Part shown: positions 1 to 8,343 of the stretch, in pieces
How the letters are laid out: each line of letters opens with the position of its first letter
How positions within the stretch are numbered: the stretch's first letter is position 1
Source: Methylobacterium adhaesivum
Lineage (GTDB): Bacteria > Pseudomonadota > Alphaproteobacteria > Rhizobiales > Beijerinckiaceae
Direction: 5' to 3'
Assembly: GCF_022179065.1 (NCBI RefSeq)
Contig: NZ_BPQD01000003.1
Coordinates: forward strand, 372,001 to 436,000
Length of the DNA: 64,000 nt
Notes under the pieces: model-generated
Told to the model about the DNA's origin: nothing
The model's database searches: none
Seen by the model: the letters and a program-made list of their open reading frames with translations, nothing else
Program-made: the position numbers and the translations under genes

Positions 1-830
1 TCGAGGAGGCGCAGGGCCGTGGTGCCCACCGCCACGATGCGTCCGCCGGCCGCGCGGACCCGGTTGAGGGCGTCCGCCGTTTCGGCCGAAAGGACACCGA
101 TCTCCGCGTGCATGCGGTGGTTGTCGGTGTCGTCGGCCTTCACGGGCAGGAAGGTGCCCGCACCCACATGCAGCGTGACCCGGTGGCGCTCGATGCCGGC
201 CGCATTGAGGTCGGCCAGGAGCGCTTGCGAAAAATGCAGGCCCGCCGTGGGGGCCGCGACGGCGCCCGGCACATCGGCGTAGACCGTCTGGTAGTCCGTG
301 GCGTCCTGCGCGTCGGTCGGACGCTTGCCGGCGATGTAGGGTGGCAGCGGCAGGTCACCCGTGGCGGCGATGGCCGCGTCGAGAGCCGGTCCCGCGAGGT
401 CGAACCGCAGGATGATCTCGCCGGCCTCGCCCTTCTCGACGAGGGTCGCGTCGAGGCCGCCGAGATCGCACGGGTCGCTCGCGCCGTGGCGGCCGAACAC
501 GATGCGGTCGCCGGGCGCCAGGCGTTTGGCCGGCCGGGCGAAGGCGCGCCAGGTGTCGGGCGCCGCACGCAGGTGCAGCATCGCCTCCATCCGCAGGCCC
601 GGGGCTCCGAGACGGTGGCGCACCCCCTTCAGCCGGGCGGGGATCACCCGGGTGTCGTTGAACACGAGGGCGTCGCCCGCCCGCAGCAGGCCGGGCAGGT
701 CGCGCACCGTTCGGTCCACCAGGGGGGCGCCCGGCCGCACCACGAGGAGACGGCCCGCATCGCGGGGCACGGGGGGCCGCAGGGCGATGCTCGCCTCGGG
801 CAGTTCGAAATCGAAGAGGTCGACGCGCAT
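1..830 (-). CDS. queA: QueA, tRNA ribosyltransferase-isomerase (3' end outside window)
   Basis: S-adenosylmethionine:tRNA ribosyltransferase-isomerase. It moves the ribosyl part of SAM onto the preQ1 base of tRNA, giving epoxyqueuosine (queuosine pathway, cytoplasm). The gene reads leftward from ATG at 830 and leaves the window, so about 276 of the roughly 350 residues usual for the family are visible. Signatures seen are the N-terminus [29 protein letters not shown] at residues 58-67 and PTAGLHF at 194-200. No frameshift is visible. Its downstream partner, often tgt, would lie outside the window, so the operon cannot be judged. Confidence 0.95.
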   Translation of the reverse strand, partial: MRVDLFDFELPEASIALRPPVPRDAGRLLVVRPGAPLVDRTVRDLPGLLRAGDALVFNDTRVIPARLKGVRHRLGAPGLRMEAMLHLRAAPDTWRAFARPAKRLAPGDRIVFGRHGASDPCDLGGLDATLVEKGEAGEIILRFDLAGPALDAAIAATGDLPLPPYIAGKRPTDAQDATDYQTVYADVPGAVAAPTAGLHFSQALLADLNAAGIERHRVTLHVGAGTFLPVKADDTDNHRMHAEIGVLSAETADALNRVRAAGGRIVAVGTTALRLL

Positions 831-961
831 GGCGCGCCAACAGCACGGTTTTTCGCCGCCGATCAATGGCCGGGCGCGCGACACGGGAACCGGAGGCCGT
901 GGTTCCGGTTGCCGCTTCACCCACGCGTTGGGCGTGGGCGTCCGTAGGAGCAGAGTCTCGC

Positions 962-1213
962 ATGGCCTGGTACGCATTGAGCCCCCGCGATCCCGCCGAT
1001 CCGCGCTGGCCCCTGCCGGACAGCCCGAGCATCACCCTCAAGGCCGACGACCCTCAGGCGGCGCGCGACAAGTTCTCGGCGGCCTACCCCAGCCGGCCGT
1101 TCGGGACGCCGGGCTCACCCGTCGCCGATGCCGGGGATTCCGGGTTCCGTAATGATCCCGACGCCCTCGTGGTCACGCCGGCTTCCGCGCCGCCGAGCCC
1201 GCCAGCGGCTTAA
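962..1213 (+). CDS. Small hypothetical protein, 83 aa
   Basis: I do not recognise this protein. It starts [18 protein letters not shown] and is rich in Pro, Asp and Ala, with no membrane segment and no signal peptide, so it is probably cytosolic and partly disordered. The ATG at 962 is preceded by AGGAG at 946-950. That favours it over an open reading extension reaching back to 866. It is divergent from queA and is followed 39 bases later by another small unknown gene on the same strand. GC-rich third positions support coding, but no function can be assigned. Confidence 0.5.
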   Translation: MAWYALSPRDPADPRWPLPDSPSITLKADDPQAARDKFSAAYPSRPFGTPGSPVADAGDSGFRNDPDALVVTPASAPPSPPAA

Positions 1214-1252
1214 CGCGCCCCGCCTCTCGTCCCCGCATCGGAGCGTTGCGCC

Positions 1253-1525
1253 ATGTCTTCGAGCCACGCCATGTCTTCGTCCGACCGGAAATCCCGCCCG
1301 CCGCGCCGACGGGTGACCCTCGATTCCCAACTCCTCACCTATTGGGAGCGGGAGGCGGCCCGCCTCGATGCCCTCGCGGCTGCCGCGCGCTGGGGCTGGA
1401 TGGCCCGCAGCTATGCCCGCAAGGCCGAACGCGCCCGCGCGCAGGCGGCGCGCAGTGCCGACCGGGAGGCCGCGCGGGAGCAAACCCCAGAGCCGGCGCC
1501 TGCAGAGAGCGACCAAGCGGCTTGA
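1253..1525 (+). CDS. Small hypothetical protein with Ala/Arg-rich helix, 90 aa
   Basis: Unrecognised 90-residue protein starting MSSSHAMSSSDRKSR. A basic N-terminal tail (RPPRRRVTLDSQ) is followed by a long predicted amphipathic or coiled-coil helix, residues ~22-80, rich in Ala, Arg and Glu. There is no signal peptide or membrane segment. A second in-frame ATG at 1271 could be the real start. It lies between another small unknown gene and the CDF transporter, all on the + strand, so the three could share a transcript. No function is proposed. Confidence 0.5.
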   Translation: MSSSHAMSSSDRKSRPPRRRVTLDSQLLTYWEREAARLDALAAAARWGWMARSYARKAERARAQAARSADREAAREQTPEPAPAESDQAA

Positions 1526-1653
1526 TCCGCCGCCGGTGCGGTGCGGCCCGGCATAGCCGGGCCTGAATCGTTCAGCGGCGGGTTCAACCTTTGCCGTGGC
1601 CTTGTGGGGTGCGCGGGGCTTAAGGCCGGGGCATCGAACCTCGGAATCCCGCC

Positions 1654-2541
1654 ATGGACCGCACTCAGAAAGCCGCCCTCGCGAGCGCCGGCGTCGGCGC
1701 CGTCGTCACCGGCATCAAGTTCGCGGCCTTCGCTCTCACGGGCAGCCTCGCCCTCTATTCCGACGCCCTGGAGAGCATCATCAACGTGGCGGCGGCGGCC
1801 TTCGCCTTCGTGGCCCTGCGGGTGGCCGCCCGCCCGGCCGACGACGACCACCCCTACGGCCACCACAAGGCCGAGTACTTCTCCGCCGTCATCGAAGGGG
1901 CGCTCATCATCGCGGCGGCGATGCTGATTCTGCGCGAGGCGTTCCACGGCATCCTCGATCCGAAGCCCCTCGACGCCCCGATCCTGGGCCTCGCGGTCAA
2001 TGGCGTCGCGACGGCGATCAATGCGGCCTGGGCGTTCTATCTCCTCGGGCGCGCCAAGGCATGGCGTTCCCCGGCCCTCGACGCCGATGCCCGGCACGTC
2101 TTCGCCGACGTGGTGACGTCGCTGGGCGTTCTGGTCGGCCTCGGCCTCGTCCTGCTGACGGGGGCGGCCGTGCTCGATCCCGTCATCGCCGGCCTCGTCG
2201 CCCTCAATATCCTGTGGTCGGGCTGGACCATGGTGCGCGATTCGGTGAGCGGCCTCCTCGATCGGGCGGCGCCGAGCGAGATGGTGAACCAGATCCGCGA
2301 ACTCATCTCGCTGCATGGCGCCGGCGCCCTGGAGGCGCACGACGTGCGCACGCGGCACGCGGGACAGGCCACCTTCATAGATTTTCATCTCGTGGTGCCG
2401 GGTGAGATGACCGTGCGGGATTCTCACGAGATCTGCGACCGCCTCGAGGCGGCCATCGAGGGCGCCATCGAGGGCGCCGTGGTGGTGATCCACGTGGAGC
2501 CCGGCGAGCAGGCCAAGGGGCGCGGCGTCCCGGTGGTCTAA
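1654..2541 (+). CDS. Cation diffusion facilitator (CDF) family metal exporter
   Basis: Inner-membrane antiporter that exports divalent metal ions (Zn, Fe, Mn, Co or Cd) in exchange for protons. It has 295 residues, the normal CDF size, with six membrane segments in the first ~205 residues and a cytoplasmic ferredoxin-like domain after that. Metal-site motifs are visible: D37 in SDALES (TM2), HPYGHHKAE at 66-74, and H148/D152 in RHVFAD (TM5). By alignment to E. coli FieF, the second TM2 aspartate (D49) is replaced by Ser41, so the transport site is not the standard DxxxD/HxxxD set and the metal cannot be named. The stop codon lies inside a palindromic repeat. Confidence 0.92.
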   Translation: MDRTQKAALASAGVGAVVTGIKFAAFALTGSLALYSDALESIINVAAAAFAFVALRVAARPADDDHPYGHHKAEYFSAVIEGALIIAAAMLILREAFHGILDPKPLDAPILGLAVNGVATAINAAWAFYLLGRAKAWRSPALDADARHVFADVVTSLGVLVGLGLVLLTGAAVLDPVIAGLVALNILWSGWTMVRDSVSGLLDRAAPSEMVNQIRELISLHGAGALEAHDVRTRHAGQATFIDFHLVVPGEMTVRDSHEICDRLEAAIEGAIEGAVVVIHVEPGEQAKGRGVPVV

Positions 2542-2592
2542 AGCATCGTCCCGAAAGGTGGCCTTCGGCTTTTGGACAAAGACGATGCTCTA
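2539..2592. repeat. Palindromic repeat unit between two convergent stop codons
   Basis: Imperfect palindrome. Its 12-bp outer arms start TAAAGCATCGTC (2539-2550) and end GACGATGCTCTA (2581-2592), with one mismatch; the core contains CCGAAAGGTGG. The left end supplies the TAA stop of the CDF gene and the right end supplies, on the other strand, the TAG stop of the LysR gene. A relative lies at 44775-44823. It resembles palindromic units common in Rhizobiales and probably also acts as a bidirectional terminator. Confidence 0.8.
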
Positions 2593-3507
2593 GGGACCGG
2601 AGCGCGGTCGCTCGGCTCCCGCGAGGGGCCCGATCCGCTCCGCCGCGAACCGCGCGCGGAGCCAGGCCGCGGCGGGGCCGCAGGGGCGCTGCTTGTGCCA
2701 GACCAGTTCCAGGGCGATGGGCCAATCGCCCTCGTCGAACTGCAGGTCCGGCGTGACGAGGTCCGGCGCGGTGAGGGAGGCGGCGATGACGTGGTCGGTG
2801 ACGAAGGCCCAGCCGATCCCGTGCTTCACCATCTCCAGGATCACCCAGTGGCTCTCCACCCACCACACCTCGGCGGCCACCCGCAGGCGGCGTTTTTCCG
2901 GGCCGTCGCCGCGCGCGGCGACCAGGATCTGCCGGTGGCGCTTCAGCTCCTCCCATTCCACCCGCGCCTTCGCGAGGGGATGATCGCGCCCGCAGACGAG
3001 CTTGAGCGGCACCCAGCCGATGGTCTGGAAGCCGAGCTCCGTGGGTAGAACCTCCTGCCGCCACATCACGCCGAGGTCGGCGGCGCCGGATTGCACCATG
3101 CGGCTGACGTCCTCCATCAGAGGAAACAGCAGCTCCAGTTCCACGAAGGGGAAAGCCCGGGCGAAATCCGCGAACAGGCCGCCCAGGGCATGTTCGGGAT
3201 AGAGTTCGTCGATGGCGACCACGAGCCGGTTCTCCACCCGGCGCTCCAGGCTGCTCGCGACCCCGATCAGGTGCTCCCGCCGGTCGAGCACCACGCGCGC
3301 CTCCAGCAGCAGCCGCTCCCCCGCCGGGGTGAGGACGGGGTTGCGGCCCGCCCGGCTGAACAGCACCACTCCGAGATCCGCCTCGAGGTTCGCCACCTGC
3401 GTGCTGACGGCGGATTGCGCTTTGCGCAGCACACGGGCGGCGCCCGAGAAGGAGCCGGCCTCGGCCGCGGCGACGAAGGCCTGGAGCTGGTCGAGGGAGA
3501 CGCCCAT
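2590..3507 (-). CDS. LysR-family transcriptional regulator (next to PACE transporter)
   Basis: DNA-binding regulator of 305 residues, typical for the family. The winged helix-turn-helix is at residues 1-60 (MGVSLDQLQAFVAAAEAGSF, then GAARVLRKAQSAVSTQVANL). A periplasmic-binding-protein-like effector domain follows from about residue 90. The ATG at 3507 is the natural start. It is divergent from a PACE efflux gene with an 89-bp gap. PACE genes such as aceI of Acinetobacter are commonly controlled by a divergent LysR protein (AceR), so it probably regulates that transporter. The effector is unknown. I could not pick a convincing operator in the gap. Confidence 0.92.
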   Translation of the reverse strand: MGVSLDQLQAFVAAAEAGSFSGAARVLRKAQSAVSTQVANLEADLGVVLFSRAGRNPVLTPAGERLLLEARVVLDRREHLIGVASSLERRVENRLVVAIDELYPEHALGGLFADFARAFPFVELELLFPLMEDVSRMVQSGAADLGVMWRQEVLPTELGFQTIGWVPLKLVCGRDHPLAKARVEWEELKRHRQILVAARGDGPEKRRLRVAAEVWWVESHWVILEMVKHGIGWAFVTDHVIAASLTAPDLVTPDLQFDEGDWPIALELVWHKQRPCGPAAAWLRARFAAERIGPLAGAERPRSGP

Positions 3508-3596
3508 CGATCTGATTTCCCGATAGGTCCTAACTTGGCCAACCGGATATCGCAGATAGAAGGCGGGAAACCCAAACCGACTTTCCGGGACAGATC

Positions 3597-4055
3597 ATGC
3601 GCACCACACGCGACCGTATCCGCCACGCCCTTCTGTTCGAGGTCCTGGGGCTCGCGCTCATCGTTCCCCTCGGGACCGTGCTGTTCGGCCTGCACGCCTC
3701 GGAGATGGGGGTGATCGGTCTCGGCAGTGCGCTTGCGGCCACGGCGTGGAACTACGTCTACAACCTCGGCTTCGACCGGGCGATGCAGCGGCGCCTCGGC
3801 CACACGCGCAAGAGCGTTCCGCTGCGGATGGCGCACGCCGTGCTGTTCGAGGCCGGGCTGCTGACGATCCTGCTGCCGCCCATCGCCTGGTATCTCGGCA
3901 TCAGCCTCGGCGAGGCCTTCGTGATGGATCTCGCGATCGCCGCCTTCTACGTGGCCTACGCCTTCGTCTTCAACCTCGCCTACGATCGGGCCTTCCCGCT
4001 CCCGGCCTGGAGGACGGAAGAGGCGCCGCGCGCCGGAGCCGGCGTCGCGTCCTAA
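3597..4055 (+). CDS. PACE-family multidrug efflux transporter
   Basis: Proteobacterial antimicrobial compound efflux protein: a small inner-membrane proton-driven exporter. Known members act on biocides such as chlorhexidine and on short-chain diamines. The 152 residues form two tandem bacterial transmembrane pair repeats, about 4-67 and 72-139. Each has two membrane helices and the repeated motif (W)N.(V)YNLGFDRA in repeat 1 and [12 protein letters not shown] in repeat 2. The ATG at 3597 gives the usual length. It is divergent from a LysR gene, and its last four bases overlap the convergent lipB stop. The substrate here is unknown. Confidence 0.93.
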   Translation: MRTTRDRIRHALLFEVLGLALIVPLGTVLFGLHASEMGVIGLGSALAATAWNYVYNLGFDRAMQRRLGHTRKSVPLRMAHAVLFEAGLLTILLPPIAWYLGISLGEAFVMDLAIAAFYVAYAFVFNLAYDRAFPLPAWRTEEAPRAGAGVAS

Positions 4056-4822
4056 CCCTCTGTCCGGGTCGGGCCGAAGATCGCCTCGAACCGCGCCCGG
4101 AGCTGCATGTCCACCTCCGGCAGGGTGACGAGGTGGCCGAGGTCGACGAGGCTGGTGACGCCGTGGCCGGTGATGCCGCAGGGTACGATGCCGGTGAAAT
4201 GGGTGAGATCCGGCTCGACGTTGAGGCTGATGCCGTGGAAGCTTACCCAGCGCCGTACCCGGATGCCGATGGCGGCGATCTTGTCCTCGACGGCCTCGCC
4301 GTTCACCGCGCCCTTCTCCGGTCGCCGCACCCAGACGCCGACGCGATCCTCGCGCCGCTCGCCCCGGACGTTGAAGGCCTCGAGGGTGGCGATGATCCAT
4401 TGCTCGAGGGCGGCCACGTAGGCGCGCAGGTCCGTGCGCCGCCGGTTGAGGTCGAGCATCACGTAGGCCACCCGCTGGCCTGGGCCGTGATAGGTGTACT
4501 GCCCGCCCCGGCCCGTGCGGTGGACGGGAAAGCGCTCCGGATCGACGAGGTCGCCCGCCTTGGCCGAGGTCCCGGCCGTGTAGAGCGGCGGATGCTCCAG
4601 GAGCCAGACGCACTCGTCGGCGCGCCCCGCCGCGATCTCGGCTGCCCGCGCCTCCATGCCGGCGACGGCGTCTTCATACGGCACGGGGGCGTCGCTGATC
4701 CGCCATTCCACGGGCGCCGACCCCGGCCGCGCGAGAAAGTCCCCCGATGCGACGCCGAGGCGACGGGTGATTAGGGGTTCGTTTACCAAGATTTCACCAT
4801 CGCGGATGACAGTCGGATCCAA
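4052..4822 (-). CDS. lipB: LipB, octanoyl-ACP:protein octanoyltransferase
   Basis: Transfers the octanoyl group from acyl carrier protein to the lipoyl domains of 2-oxoacid dehydrogenases and GcvH, the first step of lipoate synthesis (cytoplasm). Key blocks are [16 protein letters not shown] at 101-116, the catalytic Lys181 in [10 protein letters not shown] and the catalytic Cys215 in GIVPCGI. No in-frame ATG exists near the N-terminus. The first possible start is TTG at 4822 (256 residues, used here); the alternative is TTG at 4789 (245 residues). It overlaps the convergent PACE gene by four bases and is divergent from the FliN-like gene. Confidence 0.93.
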   Translation of the reverse strand: MDPTVIRDGEILVNEPLITRRLGVASGDFLARPGSAPVEWRISDAPVPYEDAVAGMEARAAEIAAGRADECVWLLEHPPLYTAGTSAKAGDLVDPERFPVHRTGRGGQYTYHGPGQRVAYVMLDLNRRRTDLRAYVAALEQWIIATLEAFNVRGERREDRVGVWVRRPEKGAVNGEAVEDKIAAIGIRVRRWVSFHGISLNVEPDLTHFTGIVPCGITGHGVTSLVDLGHLVTLPEVDMQLRARFEAIFGPTRTEG

Positions 4823-4863
4823 GGGACGGATGCGGTCGGCGCGGCCTGTCCCACAACGAAGGA

Positions 4864-5175
4864 ATGGGTCGCGTGGCGGTTCTCGAAGATCTCAAGGTCG
4901 ATCTCAAGGTGGTGCTTGGGCGCCGGCACATGCCGTTGCACATCCTGCTGCGCATGGGCCGGGGCGCCGTGATCGAACTCGAAGCCACCGAGACCGATAT
5001 GGTCGAGATCCTGGCCAACGACCACCCGATCGCCCGCGGCCAGATCGTGGTGACGGGAAACCGCATCTCCATCGAGGTCACGGAGCTGATCCAGAAGGAG
5101 GAGGTCGTCCGCACCCCCGGCGTCACCATCGGCGACGGCGCGGTGCCCATTCTCGAAGACGCGGAATTCGCCTGA
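4864..5175 (+). CDS. FliN/FliM-family (SpoA domain) flagellar switch-like protein
   Basis: A 103-residue protein made almost entirely of one SpoA/type III C-ring domain: a short N-terminal helix ([16 protein letters not shown]), then [16 protein letters not shown] and [18 protein letters not shown], the hallmarks of FliN, followed by [10 protein letters not shown]. FliN forms the cytoplasmic ring of the flagellar motor switch. No other flagellar gene is nearby, so this is an orphan copy. It may be the true FliN encoded away from the main flagellar cluster or a paralogue. The ATG at 4864 has AAGGA just upstream. Confidence 0.85.
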   Translation: MGRVAVLEDLKVDLKVVLGRRHMPLHILLRMGRGAVIELEATETDMVEILANDHPIARGQIVVTGNRISIEVTELIQKEEVVRTPGVTIGDGAVPILEDAEFA

Positions 5176-5279
5176 AATGCGCTTGTGGCCCCCGGATCGA
5201 TCTGCTAATTGCTGCGCCGCGCCGGAAGAAACGGACGCCACGCCCCACGGGCCGGCGCCGCGACTGAGGTGACAACGAT

Positions 5280-5364
5280 GCGGCCATGGCGGAATTGGTA
5301 GACGCGCTAGCTTGAGGTGCTAGTCCTGCAAGGGGTGGAGGTTCGAGTCCTCTTGGCCGCACCA
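5280..5364 (+). tRNA. tRNA-Leu, anticodon GAG
   Basis: Class II tRNA of 85 nt with encoded CCA. Acceptor arms GCGGCCA and TGGCCGC pair. The anticodon stem CTAGC/GCTAG encloses loop TTGAGGT, giving anticodon GAG (reads CUC and CUU). A long variable arm and the T-loop GGTTCGAGTCC are present. No integrase or attachment duplication is seen nearby. Confidence 0.96.
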
Positions 5365-5776
5365 ACTCGATTGAGTTGGTGCATTCGAACTCGGTTCGCT
5401 GATGTGGTTAAAGGTGCGGACCGACTGTTGCGAGATCGATCGCAACCCATGCTATCCCGGCTTTGTTCCGGTGAGCATTCAGCTTGATCGGGGGACTTCC
5501 CGAGCAAGACTTGGATGGAGCGAGACCAGCCTTCCGATTTTTGTTGAAGCCGTCTCCCATCGATGATGTTTTTGGCGCGTTGTCGTAGGCTCTTCAGCCG
5601 ACTCTCTCAGAGTGTCGTGATTGCCGCCTCGTACCGATCGCCGATAGGCACATGACCGCAGGCTTGAAAGCCACCCAGCGGGGCCTTGGCATCGACGCCG
5701 CCGTTCTCGCATCCCCAAAATTCCGCCTTGCCCAGGCCGGCATGGGCGGCGTCGTGCTCGACTCGACTGTCAGCCG
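5365..5776. other. 412-bp gap after tRNA-Leu, visibly less GC-rich; possible gene remnant
   Basis: No convincing complete gene. The stretch looks poorer in GC than its surroundings. A 20-bp hairpin (GTTGCGA arms, 5427-5446) follows the tRNA without a T-tract. On the - strand, 5607-5792 reads about 60 codons ending in GDRYEAAITTL with protein-like composition (GKAEFWGCENGGVDAK), but it overlaps the esterase start and has no clear ribosome binding site. It could be a gene relic; I cannot name it. Confidence 0.35.
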
Positions 5777-7156
5777 ATGACACGTCACCCATCGAGCGAC
5801 GGTCACACCGCCTTGCAAAAAAATACAGGGAGCGGGACGCCCGTCTTCGACCCGCCCTGTGGACCGATCGAAGGCTGGGCCGACGGCCCCGTGCTCCGTG
5901 CCACCGGCATTCCCTATGCACGCGCCGCCCGTTTCGAGCAGCCGGTGCCCGTGCCGGATTGGACGCTTCCGTTCGCCGCGACGCAGTGGGCGCCCGCCTG
6001 CCCGCAGCGACCGCTCCCCTTCATCGACGAGGCGCTGGGCGGAACGTGGGGAAGCCTGCCGCAGGACGAGGACTGCCAGCGCCTCTCCGTGACCCTGCCG
6101 GCCGACCGGGCGGCCGACGAGACGTTGCCCGTGATGGTCTGGATCCACGGTGGCTCCTACACGAGCGGTGCGGGCGACGCCCGGTGCTTCGATCCCGCGG
6201 CCCTCGTGGCGGAGCAGCGCGTCGTCGTCGTCAGCGTGACCTACCGCCTGGGGCTGTTCGGCTATCTCGGCGACGGCGCCGACAGGCCGGCCAACCTCGG
6301 TCTGCTCGACCAGATCGCGGCGTTCCGCTGGGTCGGACGCAACATCGCCGCCTTCGGAGGCGACGCGCGGAACGTGACCGCGTTCGGTCAGTCGGCCGGC
6401 GGCGATGCGATCGCGCACCTCATGGCGACGGACGGCGCCGAGACTTTGTTTCACCGGGCCATCATCCAAAGCCCGCCCTTGGGGATCGCCCTCGGGCGCA
6501 GGCGAATGAATGCGGCGATGGCGCGTGCGGCCACGGCGGTGACGGCCGACATGACACCGGCGGAGGTGCTGGCCCTGGAGCCCGCCGTCGCCCGCGCCGG
6601 CAGGTCCTTCGGGCTTCGCGGAGCCATGCCCTTCGGAACACAGTACGGATACGCGCCGCTCGTCGCCGAGCGCGATGTCGAAGCGGCGTGGGATGCCGTC
6701 GCCCCCCGCATCGCGGTGCTCATCGGACACACCGCCGAAGAGGCGCGGCTGTTCCTGCCGACCATACCGTCCCTGCAGGTCTGGTTCGGTCGCCCGCTCA
6801 TCGGCCCGCTGCTGCGTCGCCTCGCCGTCGGGGTCGTGACCGAGATCGTCTATGCCCGCGCGATCCGTCGTTTCGCGAAACGTCACGCCCGGGCGGGCGG
6901 CTGCGCGCACCTCTACACCCTGACCTGGGCCGCGCCCGGCAACGTATTCGGCGCCGCTCACGCCATCGAACTGCCTCTGCTGTTCGGTACCGAACGCGTA
7001 TGGAAAAACGCCGCTTACCTGGCGGGGGCCACCTGGCCCGAGATCGAGACGCAGGGACGACGTCTGCGACGGTTCTGGGCGGACTTCGCGCGGGGGGAGA
7101 GCCTCCCGGACAGCGGTGAAGTTCCGGACGTCCTCACGTATTCCCGGCCGAACTGA
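5777..7156 (+). CDS. Type-B carboxylesterase/lipase family protein
   Basis: Alpha/beta-hydrolase that cleaves carboxylic esters. The 459 residues carry the family features in order: GIPYA near residue 44, the oxyanion-hole block MVWIHGGSYTSGAG, VVVSVTYRLGLFGYL, NLGLLDQIAAFRWVGRNIAAFGGD and the nucleophile elbow FGQSAGG. A C-terminal region contains the acid and histidine. There is no signal peptide, so it is probably cytosolic, and the physiological ester is unknown. The ATG at 5777 begins MTRHPSSDGHTALQ. It stands alone between the tRNA gap and an empty stretch, so no operon context helps. Confidence 0.9.
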   Translation: MTRHPSSDGHTALQKNTGSGTPVFDPPCGPIEGWADGPVLRATGIPYARAARFEQPVPVPDWTLPFAATQWAPACPQRPLPFIDEALGGTWGSLPQDEDCQRLSVTLPADRAADETLPVMVWIHGGSYTSGAGDARCFDPAALVAEQRVVVVSVTYRLGLFGYLGDGADRPANLGLLDQIAAFRWVGRNIAAFGGDARNVTAFGQSAGGDAIAHLMATDGAETLFHRAIIQSPPLGIALGRRRMNAAMARAATAVTADMTPAEVLALEPAVARAGRSFGLRGAMPFGTQYGYAPLVAERDVEAAWDAVAPRIAVLIGHTAEEARLFLPTIPSLQVWFGRPLIGPLLRRLAVGVVTEIVYARAIRRFAKRHARAGGCAHLYTLTWAAPGNVFGAAHAIELPLLFGTERVWKNAAYLAGATWPEIETQGRRLRRFWADFARGESLPDSGEVPDVLTYSRPN

Positions 7157-7470
7157 GTGGGATCCAGGTCCCCGTCGTTCCTTCCGTAACAGCCCGCGCC
7201 CATCCCTTCACCCACGCGGCCGTTCGACGGACTGATCTCGAACGCCGCCGGTCGACCGCCGCTCCATCCGGCTGTCGTCAGGCGACCTCGAGGGGCACGG
7301 ATCGGCCGGGCGCAGTGCCGGTGAGAGGCGGAGGGCACTGGGTGGATGCGCCCCCAGCGGGCTCGATCCATCAGACCGACACCGGCGTCGTCATGGCAGA
7401 TGGTCTCCACGAACCGTGACGCGCCGGGTGCGTTGGTTCGGTGACTCTCCATGACCCTGGACGCCTCCCG
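7157..7470. other. 314-bp gap without a gene
   Basis: I see no coding sequence here. Near its right end is a one-mismatch EcfG-like promoter (see 7410-7434) pointing at the DUF3606 gene. The rest is unremarkable GC-rich sequence. Confidence 0.5.
7410..7434 (+). promoter_or_regulatory. Near-consensus EcfG promoter upstream of DUF3606 gene
   Basis: CGAAC at 7410-7414, a 16-bp spacer and CGTT at 7431-7434. It differs from GGAAC-N16-CGTT only in the first base and would give a leader of about 30 nt before the ATG at 7471. One-mismatch matches occur by chance, so this is suggestive only. Confidence 0.35.
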
Positions 7471-7677
7471 ATGACCGACAGCCCGACGCCCGATCCGCAC
7501 GCCCCGAAAACCGTGAACGTCGCCGAGCCTTGGACGCGCGCCTATTGGGCTCGCTACTTCGAGGTGCCCGTCGAGGAGATCGAAGCCGCCGTCGCTGCCG
7601 TGGGCGAGGCTCCGTCCGCCGTCGCGGCGCGATTGGGCAAGACTTGGCCGTCGCGGGACGGCGGCGGCATCGTCTAG
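7471..7677 (+). CDS. DUF3606 small protein
   Basis: A 68-residue cytosolic protein. The core WTRAYWARYFEVPVEEIEAAVAAVG fits the DUF3606 pattern (aromatic residues, then a helix ending in AV..VG), followed by VAARLGKTW. The family is small, common in Alphaproteobacteria, of unknown function, and in several species among general-stress-induced proteins. The ATG at 7471 is preferred to an upstream GTG at 7441 because it starts just before the conserved core. The possible stress promoter upstream would fit that pattern. Confidence 0.75.
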   Translation: MTDSPTPDPHAPKTVNVAEPWTRAYWARYFEVPVEEIEAAVAAVGEAPSAVAARLGKTWPSRDGGGIV

Positions 7678-7722
7678 GATCGCGCCCTCCCCCGCGTCGG
7701 ATCCGATCCGTCGCGGGCCGGA

Positions 7723-8175
7723 TCAGGCCACGATGCCGAACAGGTCCACGGTGACGAAGCCGCGTGCTTCCAGGCGCTCGGCCAGGACCCGTCGGTGGCA
7801 GCGGGCCGGGTCGCGCTCGAAGCACAACAGGCAGGTCGGGCTGCGCGCCGCGAGGTCGCACAGGGCATCGAGGGCGAGACCGCCATCGGCGGTGTCGAGG
7901 ACCTCCTCGCAATAGATCTTGCGCATGAGCGCGGCGTCGTCCGCTCGCGCCGCCTGGCGGCCAGCCTTCGGGGTGCCGAGGATTCGAGCATGTTCGTAGG
8001 ACAGGCCCGCCGCTTCCAGTCCGGCCTTGAGGGCGCCTTTCGAGAAGCCGCGCTTGCGCGAGTTCGCCACGGCGCGGACATCGGCCAGGGTCGCCACCCC
8101 GGCATCCGTCAGGGCGACGGTGAAACGCTCGGGGTCGAGGCCTTCGTACCCGATGGTAAACACAGTCTTGCGCAT
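7723..8175 (-). CDS. DUF488 family protein
   Basis: A 150-residue protein of the DUF488 family. The start MRKTVFTIGYEGLDPERF contains the family hallmark FTIGYEG, followed by LADVRAVANSRKRGFSK. The C-terminal half has CLLCFERDPARCHRRVLAERL, the usual Cys/Glu/His block. Function is unknown; the conserved Cys and His suggest a catalytic or metal site. The ATG at 8175 is chosen because the 34 extra upstream residues of the open frame look unrelated. It is convergent with the DUF3606 gene. Confidence 0.85.
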   Translation of the reverse strand: MRKTVFTIGYEGLDPERFTVALTDAGVATLADVRAVANSRKRGFSKGALKAGLEAAGLSYEHARILGTPKAGRQAARADDAALMRKIYCEEVLDTADGGLALDALCDLAARSPTCLLCFERDPARCHRRVLAERLEARGFVTVDLFGIVA

Positions 8176-8343
8176 CCGGTCTCCTTCAGCAAACAACGAG
8201 GGCTGACCGAGACTTACGCCGATCCGCCCGGTGGGCTGCGGCTCTCGGCAGTGCCACGTATGTGGCTGTGGCGCCATGGCTTCCCGAAAAGCGCCGCAAT
8301 GCCGTCAAAGCTCTGTTAACTGCGCACCGGCAACCGTGGTCCC

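Noticed and set aside
5280-5364. tRNA-Leu as an active integration site
   Set aside because: No integrase gene and no second copy of the tRNA 3' end found in the window.
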